Assembly (NCBI GenBank): GCA_003152315.1
Contig: PLZV01000022.1
Location: forward strand, 1 to 64,000
Length of the DNA: 64,000 nt
From: Verrucomicrobiota bacterium
GTDB lineage: Bacteria > Verrucomicrobiota > Verrucomicrobiia > Palsa-1439
Reading direction: 5' to 3'
The first letter of the stretch is position 1, and each line of letters opens with the position of its first letter. Both the position numbers and the translations under genes were made by a program. Below the pieces are notes generated by a model. It was given only the letters and a program-made list of their open reading frames with translations, did not search any database and was not told where the DNA came from. Shown in pieces: positions 27,980 through 36,708 of the stretch.

Positions 27980-29464
27980 CTACGACTCCGGTTGAGGAGC
28001 GGTCCAGTGGCGGACAAGGTCGGGAAACTGGCATTGGCGGCAGGCGGATTTATCGTTGAGGCAGAAATCCTGGAAGATTTGCATCAAGCCTTGTTGCTGG
28101 CGGGTGGTCTTAATGTAACGGCGGGCAGATGATGGCTGTTCGAAAAGCTGACAACTCGCCAGGCGGATGATGCTGTTCGACGGCGCGGCGGGCAACCCTG
28201 CGTACCGGGCTTTCGCAGTCTCGTGAAGCTTTCGGTCGCCATCATTTTCCGCGTAGGCGGCAACGAATGGCAGGACGATGTTGGCGACGATCTCCCGCGC
28301 GCGGTTCTCGCCGATCAATTCACTTGCTCGTGACTGTGTCTTGCTGCCCAACGTGAAGTGATGGTTCCAATAATCGTCGCGGATTTCCGAAAACAACTTC
28401 GCGGGATCGCCGCCGCTTTGGATCGCGCCGACAACTTTCTCCATGAAGTGCGGATCCTTCTTCAGCAAGGCGACTGCGGCGCCGAGGCGTCGGTGCGGAT
28501 GGTTCGCCGGTCGCACGCCGCCGAACCGCCACGTTTCAGGTGAAAGAATTCGCGCCTCGAAATCGGGGCGAAGTTTCCACCACGTGTTCCAGAGTCGCTT
28601 GACATAGCGCGCTGCTGCCGAGTCGCGGGACTGCGGCACACCGGTCGGCAGAAAATTGGCCACGCCGAAGAGAATGGACGCCAGTTGCGAGCGCTGGTCG
28701 TTCAACTCGGCCAAGGGTACTCGCCGGGCCAAGGTGCGAAACGCCAGCTTGTTTCCTTTGTAGCCGAGCGCTTCCATCCAGCCCTCGTAGAAGGCCTGTT
28801 CCGGGCCGCCGCGATGAATCCAGCGCGTGAAACGCCGTACTTTGGCGGCGAACCGTTCATCTCCCGCGGCATCGAGCATCGCGGCCAACGAGCCGGTGGG
28901 CAGCGCGCGCAGCACTTGCGCGCATTGGCCGTGATGATTGCCAGCGTTGTGCGGATAGGAATCGAGGTCGATCTCGTCGTACAGTTGCTCGAGCGCGGTA
29001 TCCAACTGATGCTGGATGACAATCTGCGGAATGATTTGGCCGGCGCGCGTCCGTGGGACGTGCTGGCTGCCCGCTTCCCAGAGGACGACGTGGAGGATCA
29101 CATCGTTGAAGTGCGCGTCATGTTCGTGCCCGTGATGGTTCCAATCCTCGGCTCGCAGATGCAACTCAATATCGCCGGTGCGCTCCGCATCGTCGCCAAT
29201 CTGGACCGTCGCATGACGAAAGTCGGGCCCGGCTTCCAGGTTCCACCAGCCCTGGAAAATGATGCGCATCGGGCGGCCATCGGTCGTTTGCAGCGCATCG
29301 AGTTTCAGCCGCTGGTCATACCAGATGCACTGCACAAGACGCTCGCTGATCGGGATGGGGACGTAATTGCTGTCAGCGTCGCGCAGGACGGCTGGTGCGA
29401 AGACGTTCGGAAAGTTTTGGCGCATTAATTGGTTGCGTAGTTCGCCGTAGCGGGTCAATGCCAT
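27980..29464 (-). CDS. DUF2851 family protein
   Basis: This 494-residue protein matches the DUF2851 family: the GRPMRIIFQGWWNLEAGPDFRHATVQIGD segment, GDIELHLRAEDWNHHGHEHDAHFNDVILHVVLWE, and a C-terminal CYS-rich end (CLNDKSACRQCQFPDLV). The family occurs in Bacteroidetes and Verrucomicrobia and has no established role; the conserved D, E and H residues in the N-terminal part suggest a nuclease-like or metal-binding site. ATG 29464 (MALTRYGEL) is preferred to the longer frame, which would run under the htrA start. It is convergent with the pseudokinase gene and divergent from htrA. Confidence 0.83.
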   Translation of the reverse strand: MALTRYGELRNQLMRQNFPNVFAPAVLRDADSNYVPIPISERLVQCIWYDQRLKLDALQTTDGRPMRIIFQGWWNLEAGPDFRHATVQIGDDAERTGDIELHLRAEDWNHHGHEHDAHFNDVILHVVLWEAGSQHVPRTRAGQIIPQIVIQHQLDTALEQLYDEIDLDSYPHNAGNHHGQCAQVLRALPTGSLAAMLDAAGDERFAAKVRRFTRWIHRGGPEQAFYEGWMEALGYKGNKLAFRTLARRVPLAELNDQRSQLASILFGVANFLPTGVPQSRDSAAARYVKRLWNTWWKLRPDFEARILSPETWRFGGVRPANHPHRRLGAAVALLKKDPHFMEKVVGAIQSGGDPAKLFSEIRDDYWNHHFTLGSKTQSRASELIGENRAREIVANIVLPFVAAYAENDGDRKLHETAKARYAGLPAAPSNSIIRLASCQLFEQPSSARRYIKTTRQQQGLMQIFQDFCLNDKSACRQCQFPDLVRHWTAPQPES

Positions 29465-29505
29465 CGCTTGCCTCACCGAATGATAGTGGAATATACTGCG
29501 GCGTG

Positions 29506-30873
29506 ATGAAAATGCGAACTGGATTTTGCAGGGGACTGGCCGTCGGCGTTTTTTTTGCTTTCGGCGCACAGGCGGCGTCGCTGGTCGATGAGCCCACGTC
29601 CGACGCGGCGCGCGATCCGGTTGTTCTCGCAGTGCAGAGGGTTCTTCCGGCAGTCGTCAATATCAGCACGGAACGAATCGTCGAGCGTGAATTCAACGAT
29701 CCCTTCGAAGAACTGTTTCAACAATTCTTTCACCAGCCGCACCGCCCGCAAGTGCGGGGCGTGCAGAGCCTCGGTTCGGGCGTGATCGTGGACGAAGACG
29801 GCTGGATCGTCACCAACTGGCATGTCGTGCAACGCGCGACGAAAATCAACGTCATCCTTGCGGACGGATCGCATTACGACGCCCAATACGTGAGCGGCGA
29901 TGACAAGAATGACTTGGCGTTGCTGAGGATCCAGCCGAAGAAGCCGTTAACGGCAGTCGAGATCGCCAGTGAGAGCCAGACCATGCTGGGTGAGACGGTA
30001 GTGGCCATTGGCAATCCATTCGGGTTTGACCACACGGTGACCAAAGGCGTCATCAGCGCGAAAGATCGGAGTTGGCCGCCCGAGAACCCCCAGTTTGAAG
30101 ACGTGTTGCAGACCGACGCGGCGATCAACCCGGGCAACTCGGGCGGACCACTCATCAATACGCGTGGACAACTTGTCGGCATCAACATGGCAATCCTCTC
30201 TCAAGCCCAGGGCATCGGCTTTGCAATCCCTGCCCGGCGCGTCGCGAATCTACTGGCGACATGGTTTACACCCGAGAAGCGTTCCCGTCTTTGGCTCGGG
30301 GCACGGTTTGGTCGAGAGGACGGCGGGATTGTGGTGACCGATGTGCAGGCCAACAGCCCCGCGGCGTTAGCGGGGGTGCAAAAGAAGGACAAGGTGGTGG
30401 CGTTCGATGGGCAGGAAGTCACGGACGTATTGTCCCTCCAGCGCTGGCTCATTCGTAAGAAGGCCGGTGACGTGGTGAAGTTCGATATCGAGCGGGGAGG
30501 GGCGGCGAAATCCTTTGCCGTAAAACTTACCGCTCTCCCGGTATTGTCGGTGAGAGAGATGATGCTCAAGAAGTTTGGCGTGCAAGTCCAGGCCCTCACA
30601 CGCGACCTGGCGCAGGGACTGGGCATCCCGTTTACGCAGGGCTTGCTCGTGGCCGATGTGGAGCCGGGCAGCCCCGGCGCGGCGGCGCAGTTCCAGCGCG
30701 GGATTGTGATCACGCAGGTCGCCGGCGAGGGGGTCGCGTCGATGGATCGCGTGGCCGAACAACTGGAGGACGTGAAGGCGGGTGACATGGTGAGCATGGC
30801 AGTGGTCGTCACCGAACGTCGCGGCAGTATCCTGCTGCAACAGACGGCAAACGTCTCGCTAAAATCGCGGTAG
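29506..30873 (+). CDS. htrA: HtrA/DegP-like periplasmic serine protease with two PDZ domains
   Basis: This 455-residue protein has a signal peptide (about 1-23), a trypsin-like domain with catalytic H106 (TNWHVV), D136 (NDLALL) and S212 (GNSGGPL), PDZ1 (about 265-345, SRLWLGARFGREDGGIVV) and PDZ2 (about 360-450). DegP-type enzymes degrade or refold damaged envelope proteins. ATG 29506 gives a normal exported N-terminus. It is likely monocistronic or co-transcribed with the FMN reductase 16 nt downstream. Confidence 0.93.
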   Translation: MKMRTGFCRGLAVGVFFAFGAQAASLVDEPTSDAARDPVVLAVQRVLPAVVNISTERIVEREFNDPFEELFQQFFHQPHRPQVRGVQSLGSGVIVDEDGWIVTNWHVVQRATKINVILADGSHYDAQYVSGDDKNDLALLRIQPKKPLTAVEIASESQTMLGETVVAIGNPFGFDHTVTKGVISAKDRSWPPENPQFEDVLQTDAAINPGNSGGPLINTRGQLVGINMAILSQAQGIGFAIPARRVANLLATWFTPEKRSRLWLGARFGREDGGIVVTDVQANSPAALAGVQKKDKVVAFDGQEVTDVLSLQRWLIRKKAGDVVKFDIERGGAAKSFAVKLTALPVLSVREMMLKKFGVQVQALTRDLAQGLGIPFTQGLLVADVEPGSPGAAAQFQRGIVITQVAGEGVASMDRVAEQLEDVKAGDMVSMAVVVTERRGSILLQQTANVSLKSR

Positions 30874-30889
30874 CAATGGAAGGCGAACA

Positions 30890-31522
30890 ATGGCAGCCAA
30901 AGTAGCGAACAAAGTTCGTGCGGTGGGGATTTGTGGCAGTTTGCGCAAGGAGAGCTACACACGCATGGCGCTGAAGGTGGCGTTGCACGGCGCGGAGGAA
31001 GCGGGCGCGGAGGCACAGTTGATCGATCTGCGCGATTATCAACTCGTCTTCTGTGATGGCGGCGACCGTGGCGGCGAACTGCCAAAGGACGTGGTGCGTT
31101 TGTACGATGAAGTGAGGCATGCCCAGGGCATCCTGCTCGCCACACCGGAGTACCACGGAGGCTACAGCGGTGTGCTGAAGAACGCGCTCGACTTGATGGG
31201 CTTCGACGAGTTTGAGGGCAAGATGATCGGGCTGGTCGGCGTCTCGGGCGGCAACATGGGTGCGTTCGACGCGCTGAGCGCCTTGCGCAGTGTCGGGCGG
31301 GCGTTGCATGCGTGGGTGGTGCCCGAGCAGGCGGCGGTAGCGAACGTGGACGAGGTCTTTGACGACAGGGGCGAGTGCAAAGACGAGGCGATTGAGAGAC
31401 GGTTGAAGGCCGTGGGCCGCCAGGTGGCGAAGTTCGCCAGCCTGCATAATTCTGAACAAGCCAGGGAGTTTCTCCAGTTTTGGGAAGCGGCAGCCGAGAA
31501 TCCGGGCGGCGGGAACACGTAA
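30890..31522 (+). CDS. NADPH-dependent FMN reductase family protein
   Basis: This 210-residue flavodoxin-like enzyme has the FMN phosphate loop GICGSLRKESYTRMA near the start and the family motif TPEYHGGYSGVLKNALD (about 84-100). GLVGVSGGNMGAFDALSALR follows. Relatives reduce FMN, quinones, azo dyes or chromate using NAD(P)H. It lies 16 nt after htrA on the same strand. The substrate is not predictable. Confidence 0.9.
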   Translation: MAAKVANKVRAVGICGSLRKESYTRMALKVALHGAEEAGAEAQLIDLRDYQLVFCDGGDRGGELPKDVVRLYDEVRHAQGILLATPEYHGGYSGVLKNALDLMGFDEFEGKMIGLVGVSGGNMGAFDALSALRSVGRALHAWVVPEQAAVANVDEVFDDRGECKDEAIERRLKAVGRQVAKFASLHNSEQAREFLQFWEAAAENPGGGNT

Positions 31523-31582
31523 GCCAATAATATCCGTTCCCAACGGGTCTTGCTGGCATATTCGCTGCTCATCATATGGTGG

Positions 31583-33232
31583 ATGAGCCAACACTCTGTG
31601 AAGTTCGTGTGTGTGTGGATTATTCTCTGCGCTTTCGGTTGCGTGCAGCAGAAAGTCGAAGAACCCACGCGGTCGGTCGAAATCAGCCTCCAAGCGGTGG
31701 ACACGTCGGTCGTTGGCGTTCCCGTGAAGATCATCGACGAATTGGCAGCCGCCAAGGCGATCGTCCCACTGGCTTCCAGTGAAGATCTTCCAACCGGAAT
31801 TCCCGAAGCGAGCTATGGAGCTTTCTTCAAGGCGCTCAGACCCGTGGACGGGTCGGATACCTCCACGACCGATCACAACGGGAAGGCGGTCATCAATCGG
31901 CTCCGGGCCCAGCACTTCATCGTCGGCTGTGACGGACGGCATCTATGGGTAGCCGCTGCGAGCGAGACACGGGACCGGAAGCTGCAACTTGGCCATGAGA
32001 ACTCGGGAGGTCAACACGCGTTAGACGTCCTCGTAGTGCAGCCGGCAGTCCTTCGCGCACTAACGGCCGCCACGCTGGAGTCGATACGCGGTGGGAGATT
32101 TGACCAGGCGCGCAGAATCGCACGCTGCGCCCGGTCGCGGGTACTTTTGACCGAGGTGGATCGTGCAGAGGCCACCGCGTTGCTCGCGCAGGCGGAACAA
32201 GCGATGCAACAGAAGGACTACGACACCGCGGCGCGACTGGCAGCGCGCGCGGACACGGAGAGTCCAAATCAGCCGCAAACGAAGGAATTGCTCCAGAAGA
32301 TTATGGTCGAATACGGCGGTGAGTTGCGCGTGTTCACGGGAGACAAAGGTGCTGTAACCACGGTTGCCTACAGCCCGGACGGCAAATCGGTCCTGAGCGG
32401 CGGCGAGGATCAGACGTTGACATTGTGGGATGCAACCAGTGGCAAGGAGGTGCGGACGTTCACCGGACATCAAGGCGCTGTCACAAGCGTCGCGTTCAGT
32501 CCGGATGGCAGGATGGCGCTCAGCGGTAGCAGCGACAGCACGTTGCGGCTTTGGGAAGTCGCGTCGGGGCACGAACTGCACGCGACCGAAAGCCTGGGCT
32601 GGAAGGTGACCAGCGTGGCCTTCAGTCCCGACGGAAAATTCGTCGTGAGCGCCGCCGACGATAATCAAGTGAAGCTGTGGGCGTTGCCGAAAATGGAACG
32701 GGTGCGCGCGTTTGCTGGACATAGCTGGCGGGTGACGAGTGTCGCATTCAGCCCGGATGGAAATTTCTCACTGACAGGGAGTGAGGATGATTCCCTGAAA
32801 CTGTGGGACGTGGCGAAGGGCCAGGAGGTGCGCTCCTTCCGCAACGGCCTGGCGGATGTGACGTGTGTGGCGTTCAGTCCCGATGGCCGATTCGGGTTGA
32901 GCGGCAGCCGGGACAAAGCGGTGAAGCTGTGGAATCTCGCCAGCGGACGCGTAGTTCAGCAATTCGACGGGCACAGCCAACCGGTGCGGAGCGTGGCGTT
33001 TACGCATGACGGACGCTTTGCGGTCAGCGCGAGCGAAGACGGAACGATCAAGGTCTGGGACTTGGGTACGGGAAAGGAATTTCGCACATTCCGTGGACAT
33101 ACAGCGGCGGTGACGAGCGTCGCCGTGAGCCCGGACGGTCACAATCTTGCCAGCAGCAGCACTGACGGCTCCGTGAGGATTTGGCAATTACCGCATCCGG
33201 TTTGGCCCATTCTCGAAGAGGCCAGGAAGTAA
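31583..33232 (+). CDS. WD40-repeat protein, seven-bladed propeller, exported
   Basis: This 549-residue protein begins with a hydrophobic export segment (about 8-19) ending LCAFGC, a weak lipobox, so it may be a lipoprotein. Residues 25-160 are of unknown fold, followed by a short helical repeat region (about 160-240). From about 245, seven consecutive WD40 repeats follow, each with a SPDG-type turn and an LWD/LWE/VWD-like end, enough for one closed propeller. WD40 proteins act as protein-binding platforms. The ATG 31583 start is preferred to 31550. A strong terminator follows at 33262-33291. Confidence 0.88.
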   Translation: MSQHSVKFVCVWIILCAFGCVQQKVEEPTRSVEISLQAVDTSVVGVPVKIIDELAAAKAIVPLASSEDLPTGIPEASYGAFFKALRPVDGSDTSTTDHNGKAVINRLRAQHFIVGCDGRHLWVAAASETRDRKLQLGHENSGGQHALDVLVVQPAVLRALTAATLESIRGGRFDQARRIARCARSRVLLTEVDRAEATALLAQAEQAMQQKDYDTAARLAARADTESPNQPQTKELLQKIMVEYGGELRVFTGDKGAVTTVAYSPDGKSVLSGGEDQTLTLWDATSGKEVRTFTGHQGAVTSVAFSPDGRMALSGSSDSTLRLWEVASGHELHATESLGWKVTSVAFSPDGKFVVSAADDNQVKLWALPKMERVRAFAGHSWRVTSVAFSPDGNFSLTGSEDDSLKLWDVAKGQEVRSFRNGLADVTCVAFSPDGRFGLSGSRDKAVKLWNLASGRVVQQFDGHSQPVRSVAFTHDGRFAVSASEDGTIKVWDLGTGKEFRTFRGHTAAVTSVAVSPDGHNLASSSTDGSVRIWQLPHPVWPILEEARK

Positions 33233-33261
33233 TCATCTTCTATGTTGCTGTAACCCCGTCT

Positions 33262-33291
33262 GGACAGGCCTTGATGCCTGTCCTTTCTTTT
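33262..33291 (+). terminator. Rho-independent terminator after the WD40 gene
   Basis: GGACAGGC (33262-33269), loop CTTGAT, and GCCTGTCC (33276-33283) form a perfect 8-bp stem, followed by TTTCTTTT. Confidence 0.9.
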
Positions 33292-33414
33292 GTCTGTTGA
33301 ACATTCCGTGGCTTGCCAAGGTCTATGCCAATATGCTAGAAGTCTCAGTGCTTTCCTGATTGAAGAGATAAAGGAGGAAGTTGACGGATTTCGGGAGCGC
33401 TTTCTGGCTGTGTT

Positions 33415-34404
33415 ATGCAACCGATGATCAAAGTGGAAAACCTGACGAAGCGCTACGCGGGCGTCACCGCGTTGAATGGCGTTTCCTTCGAGGTGCAACG
33501 CGGGGAGATTGTCGGCTTTCTCGGCCCGAACGGCGCTGGCAAGAGCACGACGATGCGCATTTTGACCGGTTTCATCCCCGCGTCATCGGGACGCGTCGAG
33601 GTGGCGGGGCTGGACGTGTTTGAGAACTCTCTCGAAGTGCGCGAGCGTGTGGGGTACATGCCGGAGAATAACCCGCTCTACGTGGACATGCGCGTGAGCG
33701 AGTACCTGAAGTTCCGCTCGAAACTCAAGGGCCTGCCGCGTGTCGAGCGCAAGGAACGCATTCCGGAAGTCCTGGAGATGTGCGGCCTGACGGATGTTTC
33801 GCACCGCATCATCGGCCAGCTCTCGAAGGGCTATCGCCAACGCGTCGGCCTGGCGGACGCGCTGTTGGCCGAGCCGGACCTGCTGATTCTGGACGAGCCG
33901 ACGATTGGTCTCGACCCCGTGCAGATTCGCCAGGTGCGGCAACTCATCAAGGACCTGGGCAAGCGGCACACCATTTTGCTTTCGACGCACATCCTGCCGG
34001 AAGTGGAGATGACCTGCAATCGGGTGATCATTATCCACCATGGACGCATCCTGGCCTCGGATACGCCGGACAATTTAATGAAGACGCTGCATGCGGGCGG
34101 GCTGATTCAAGTGGAAGTGCGCGGTCCCGGTTCAGATGTGCAAGCCAAGCTGCGCGCGGTCGAGGGCGTGGAATCGATCAGCGCCAAGCTTATCGAGGAC
34201 GGCTGCGTGCGGGTGGCGGTGACGCCGAAGCCGGGAGATGATCCACGCGAGGGAATTTACCAGACTGTGGCGGCCAACGGATGGACGTTGCGCGAACTGA
34301 CGCGGACGCGGACGACGCTGGAAGACATCTTCGTCCAAATCACGCACGAAGAGGACGAGGCGGAAGAGGAGCGGCGCGAGCAGCGGAGGAGCGTGCTGCG
34401 ATGA
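33415..34404 (+). CDS. ABC transporter ATP-binding protein, GldA/NatA-like
   Basis: This 329-residue ATPase has Walker A GPNGAGKST (about 39-47), signature LSKGYRQRVGLADALL, Walker B LLILDEPTIGLD and the H-loop STHILPEVEM. A C-terminal domain of about 100 residues after the ATPase is typical of ABC-2 exporters with DUF4162-like tails. With the next genes it forms a Gld-like export complex (ATPase, ABC-2 permease, GldG-like protein, DUF4340 protein). Its stop overlaps the permease start (ATGA). M4 (33424) is an alternative start. Confidence 0.93.
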   Translation: MQPMIKVENLTKRYAGVTALNGVSFEVQRGEIVGFLGPNGAGKSTTMRILTGFIPASSGRVEVAGLDVFENSLEVRERVGYMPENNPLYVDMRVSEYLKFRSKLKGLPRVERKERIPEVLEMCGLTDVSHRIIGQLSKGYRQRVGLADALLAEPDLLILDEPTIGLDPVQIRQVRQLIKDLGKRHTILLSTHILPEVEMTCNRVIIIHHGRILASDTPDNLMKTLHAGGLIQVEVRGPGSDVQAKLRAVEGVESISAKLIEDGCVRVAVTPKPGDDPREGIYQTVAANGWTLRELTRTRTTLEDIFVQITHEEDEAEEERREQRRSVLR

Positions 34405-35147
34405 GGAATGTGCCGGCCTTGTTGCGACGGGAATTGAACGCGTATTTCGCGTCGGTCTTGGGATACATCGTCATCATGTTTTTCCTGGTGGTGATGGGAG
34501 TCAGTTTCGTTTCGATTGTGGGCGAGCTACTCTCGCGTGGGTCAACGCAACTGACGGTGATGGAGGGCTTTTTTAGTTGGTTTTGGCTGCCGTCGCTGTT
34601 TCTCGTGCCGGCGATCACGATGCGGTTGCTAGCGGAAGAAAAGCGCGCCGGCACGCTCGAAATGTTGATGACTGCGCCGGTGACGGATTTTGAGGTGGTC
34701 CTGGCGAAGTGGTTGGGCGCGGTGGCGTTGTACACATTGATGTGGGCGGCCACGGGATTCTACATCGTGATCTTGCGGCATTTCTCGGGAGGACAAACCG
34801 CGTTGGACCTCGGCCCAATCTTCAGCGGATACCTGGGGATCGTGGTAATCGGACAGTTTCTGATCGCGGTTGGATTGATGACGTCCGCCATGACCCGCAA
34901 CCAAGTGACGGCCTTCTTGATCGCGTTTGCCCTGCTGTTCCTGTACCTGATCGCGATCTGGTTTGGGTATTACTTCACTCGCGGGACAGCCGCCGGGAAA
35001 GTTTTTGAATTTCTGTCGGCCTTCGAGCAGATGAATGACTTTCAACGGGGCGTGGTGGACCTGCGGCCGCTGGTGCTGTACGCGAGCGGTACGGTGCTGG
35101 CATTATTCGTGACGACCCGCGTGGTCGAATCCAGGAAGTGGAGGTAA
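34401..35147 (+). CDS. ABC-2 type permease, GldF-like
   Basis: This 248-residue membrane protein has six TM helices and begins MRNVPALLRRELNAYFASVLGYIV, the usual start of GldF/NosY-like permeases. MRLLAEEKRAGTLEMLMTAPVTDFEVVLAKWLG is the conserved cytosolic loop that contacts the ATPase. The ATG overlaps the ATPase stop. In Bacteroidetes, GldA/F/G are linked to gliding; in PVC bacteria the role is unknown. Confidence 0.92.
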   Translation: MRNVPALLRRELNAYFASVLGYIVIMFFLVVMGVSFVSIVGELLSRGSTQLTVMEGFFSWFWLPSLFLVPAITMRLLAEEKRAGTLEMLMTAPVTDFEVVLAKWLGAVALYTLMWAATGFYIVILRHFSGGQTALDLGPIFSGYLGIVVIGQFLIAVGLMTSAMTRNQVTAFLIAFALLFLYLIAIWFGYYFTRGTAAGKVFEFLSAFEQMNDFQRGVVDLRPLVLYASGTVLALFVTTRVVESRKWR

Positions 35148-35152
35148 CAGCC

Positions 35153-36661
35153 GTGGCGAGCGAGACCCCGCGAGGCGACAAACCCCCGACGCTGCGCCAC
35201 CGGCGACTGGTCATTGGCGCCAACGTCCTGGTGCAGATCGTGGCGCTGCTGGCGGTCGTGGTCATGGTCAACTGGCTGGCGTCACGGCATTACGTTCGCT
35301 TCGACTGGACGAAAGCGGGTTATTACCAACTGGCCGGAAAGACCAAGCAGGTACTCATGAGTTTGAAGAACCCTGTCGAGTTGATTGTCTTCCTGCCGCC
35401 CAACGACCACCGCGATTACGTCGAGAAAATCCTCGATGATGTGCGCAACCTACTGAAGGAATTTCAGTTTTACGGTAAAGAGAAGCTGCATGTGGAGTAC
35501 GTCGATCCGCAGCGCGACCTGGCGCGTGCGCAGCAGTTGGTCAAGCAGTACACGCTTGACTCCCCGGATGTGATCATTTTCGCCAGTCGCGGGCATCACA
35601 AATACGTGCGGCTCGATGAAATGGTCGATCTTGATACCCAAAGCCAGGAGATGGGTGAAAGCCGCGTCAAGGCGTTCAAGGGGGAAGGCCTGTTTCTTTC
35701 CGCGATCCAGACCGTGACGGAGGAAGAGTCGCCCAAGGTCTATTTCCTGACGGGCCATGGTGAGCGGGATCCCGAAGATTTCGACCAACGCGAGGGCTAT
35801 TCGGAACTCGCGCGCTACATCAAACGGGACAACATCCTCGTGCAGAAATGGAATTTGCTGGAGAACCAGGCATTGCCGACGGATGCGAGCGCGATTGTCA
35901 TCGCCGGCCCGCACCAGGCGTTCGCGCCAACCGAATTGAACGCGCTGGAGCAGTACCTGAAAGGCAATGGGCGGTTGCTGATTCTGCTCGACCCACACAC
36001 CCAGACCGGTCTCGAGGCATTTCTCAAGCGCTGGGGTGTGCAGGTGGACGACGACCTGGCGATGCGCCAGGCGGGGGTGCTGCTCGGCACGCAGATGCTC
36101 GATGTCAACGCCGTGGCCGCCGATTACGCCGCGCATCCGATTACCGCCAAGCTTGCCGACACGAACACGGAATTCCCCTACGCGCGGTCGGTTCGCCGCT
36201 CGCCGCAGACGGAAGGCGGGACGCCGGATCAGCCGCGGGTCACTGAGTTGGCAAAGGCGGCTCCCGCGTATTGGGGCGAGACCGATCCGGACACGGAGCA
36301 TGCGACCTTCGACCCAGCGACGGACATTGCGGGACCGCTCCCGCTGGCGGTGGCGGTCGAGACGAGCAAGCCACACGGGGTGGACGTGGACATCGGCGTC
36401 ACACGCCTGGTGGTCATCGGCACTTCGCGGTTTGTGGACAATAGCAGCCTCGGCGGCGGCAATCTCGACTTCTTCATGAACTCGGTGAACTGGCTGCTCC
36501 AACGCGAGCAACTGATGGCCGTCAGCCCGAAGGTGCCCGATGAATTCCGTCTCGACATGTCGCCGAGCCAGCAGCATGCCGTCTATATGCTCGTGATTGG
36601 CGGCTTGCCGCTGCTCGTGGCGATTCTGGGCAGTGTGGTCTGGCTGAGCCGCCGCAAGTGA
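35153..36661 (+). CDS. GldG-like ABC transporter auxiliary protein
   Basis: This 502-residue protein has TM helices near the N-terminus (about 22-43) and at the C-terminus (about 479-500, YMLVIGGLPLLVAILGSVVWLSRR) and a large periplasmic domain between. That domain has the family features KQVLMSLKNPVELIVFLPP, YFLTGHGERD and AIVIAGPHQAFAPTELNALEQYLKGNGRLLILLDP. GTG 35153, 8 nt after GGAGG, is preferred to GTG 35138. It overlaps nothing from this start but follows the permease by only 5 nt. It probably binds or presents the exported substrate. Confidence 0.9.
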   Translation: MASETPRGDKPPTLRHRRLVIGANVLVQIVALLAVVVMVNWLASRHYVRFDWTKAGYYQLAGKTKQVLMSLKNPVELIVFLPPNDHRDYVEKILDDVRNLLKEFQFYGKEKLHVEYVDPQRDLARAQQLVKQYTLDSPDVIIFASRGHHKYVRLDEMVDLDTQSQEMGESRVKAFKGEGLFLSAIQTVTEEESPKVYFLTGHGERDPEDFDQREGYSELARYIKRDNILVQKWNLLENQALPTDASAIVIAGPHQAFAPTELNALEQYLKGNGRLLILLDPHTQTGLEAFLKRWGVQVDDDLAMRQAGVLLGTQMLDVNAVAADYAAHPITAKLADTNTEFPYARSVRRSPQTEGGTPDQPRVTELAKAAPAYWGETDPDTEHATFDPATDIAGPLPLAVAVETSKPHGVDVDIGVTRLVVIGTSRFVDNSSLGGGNLDFFMNSVNWLLQREQLMAVSPKVPDEFRLDMSPSQQHAVYMLVIGGLPLLVAILGSVVWLSRRK

Positions 36662-36708
36662 CGGTTTCCGGGATGTTTCGCGGGTCTGAAGATGACGAAT
36701 GATTGGAT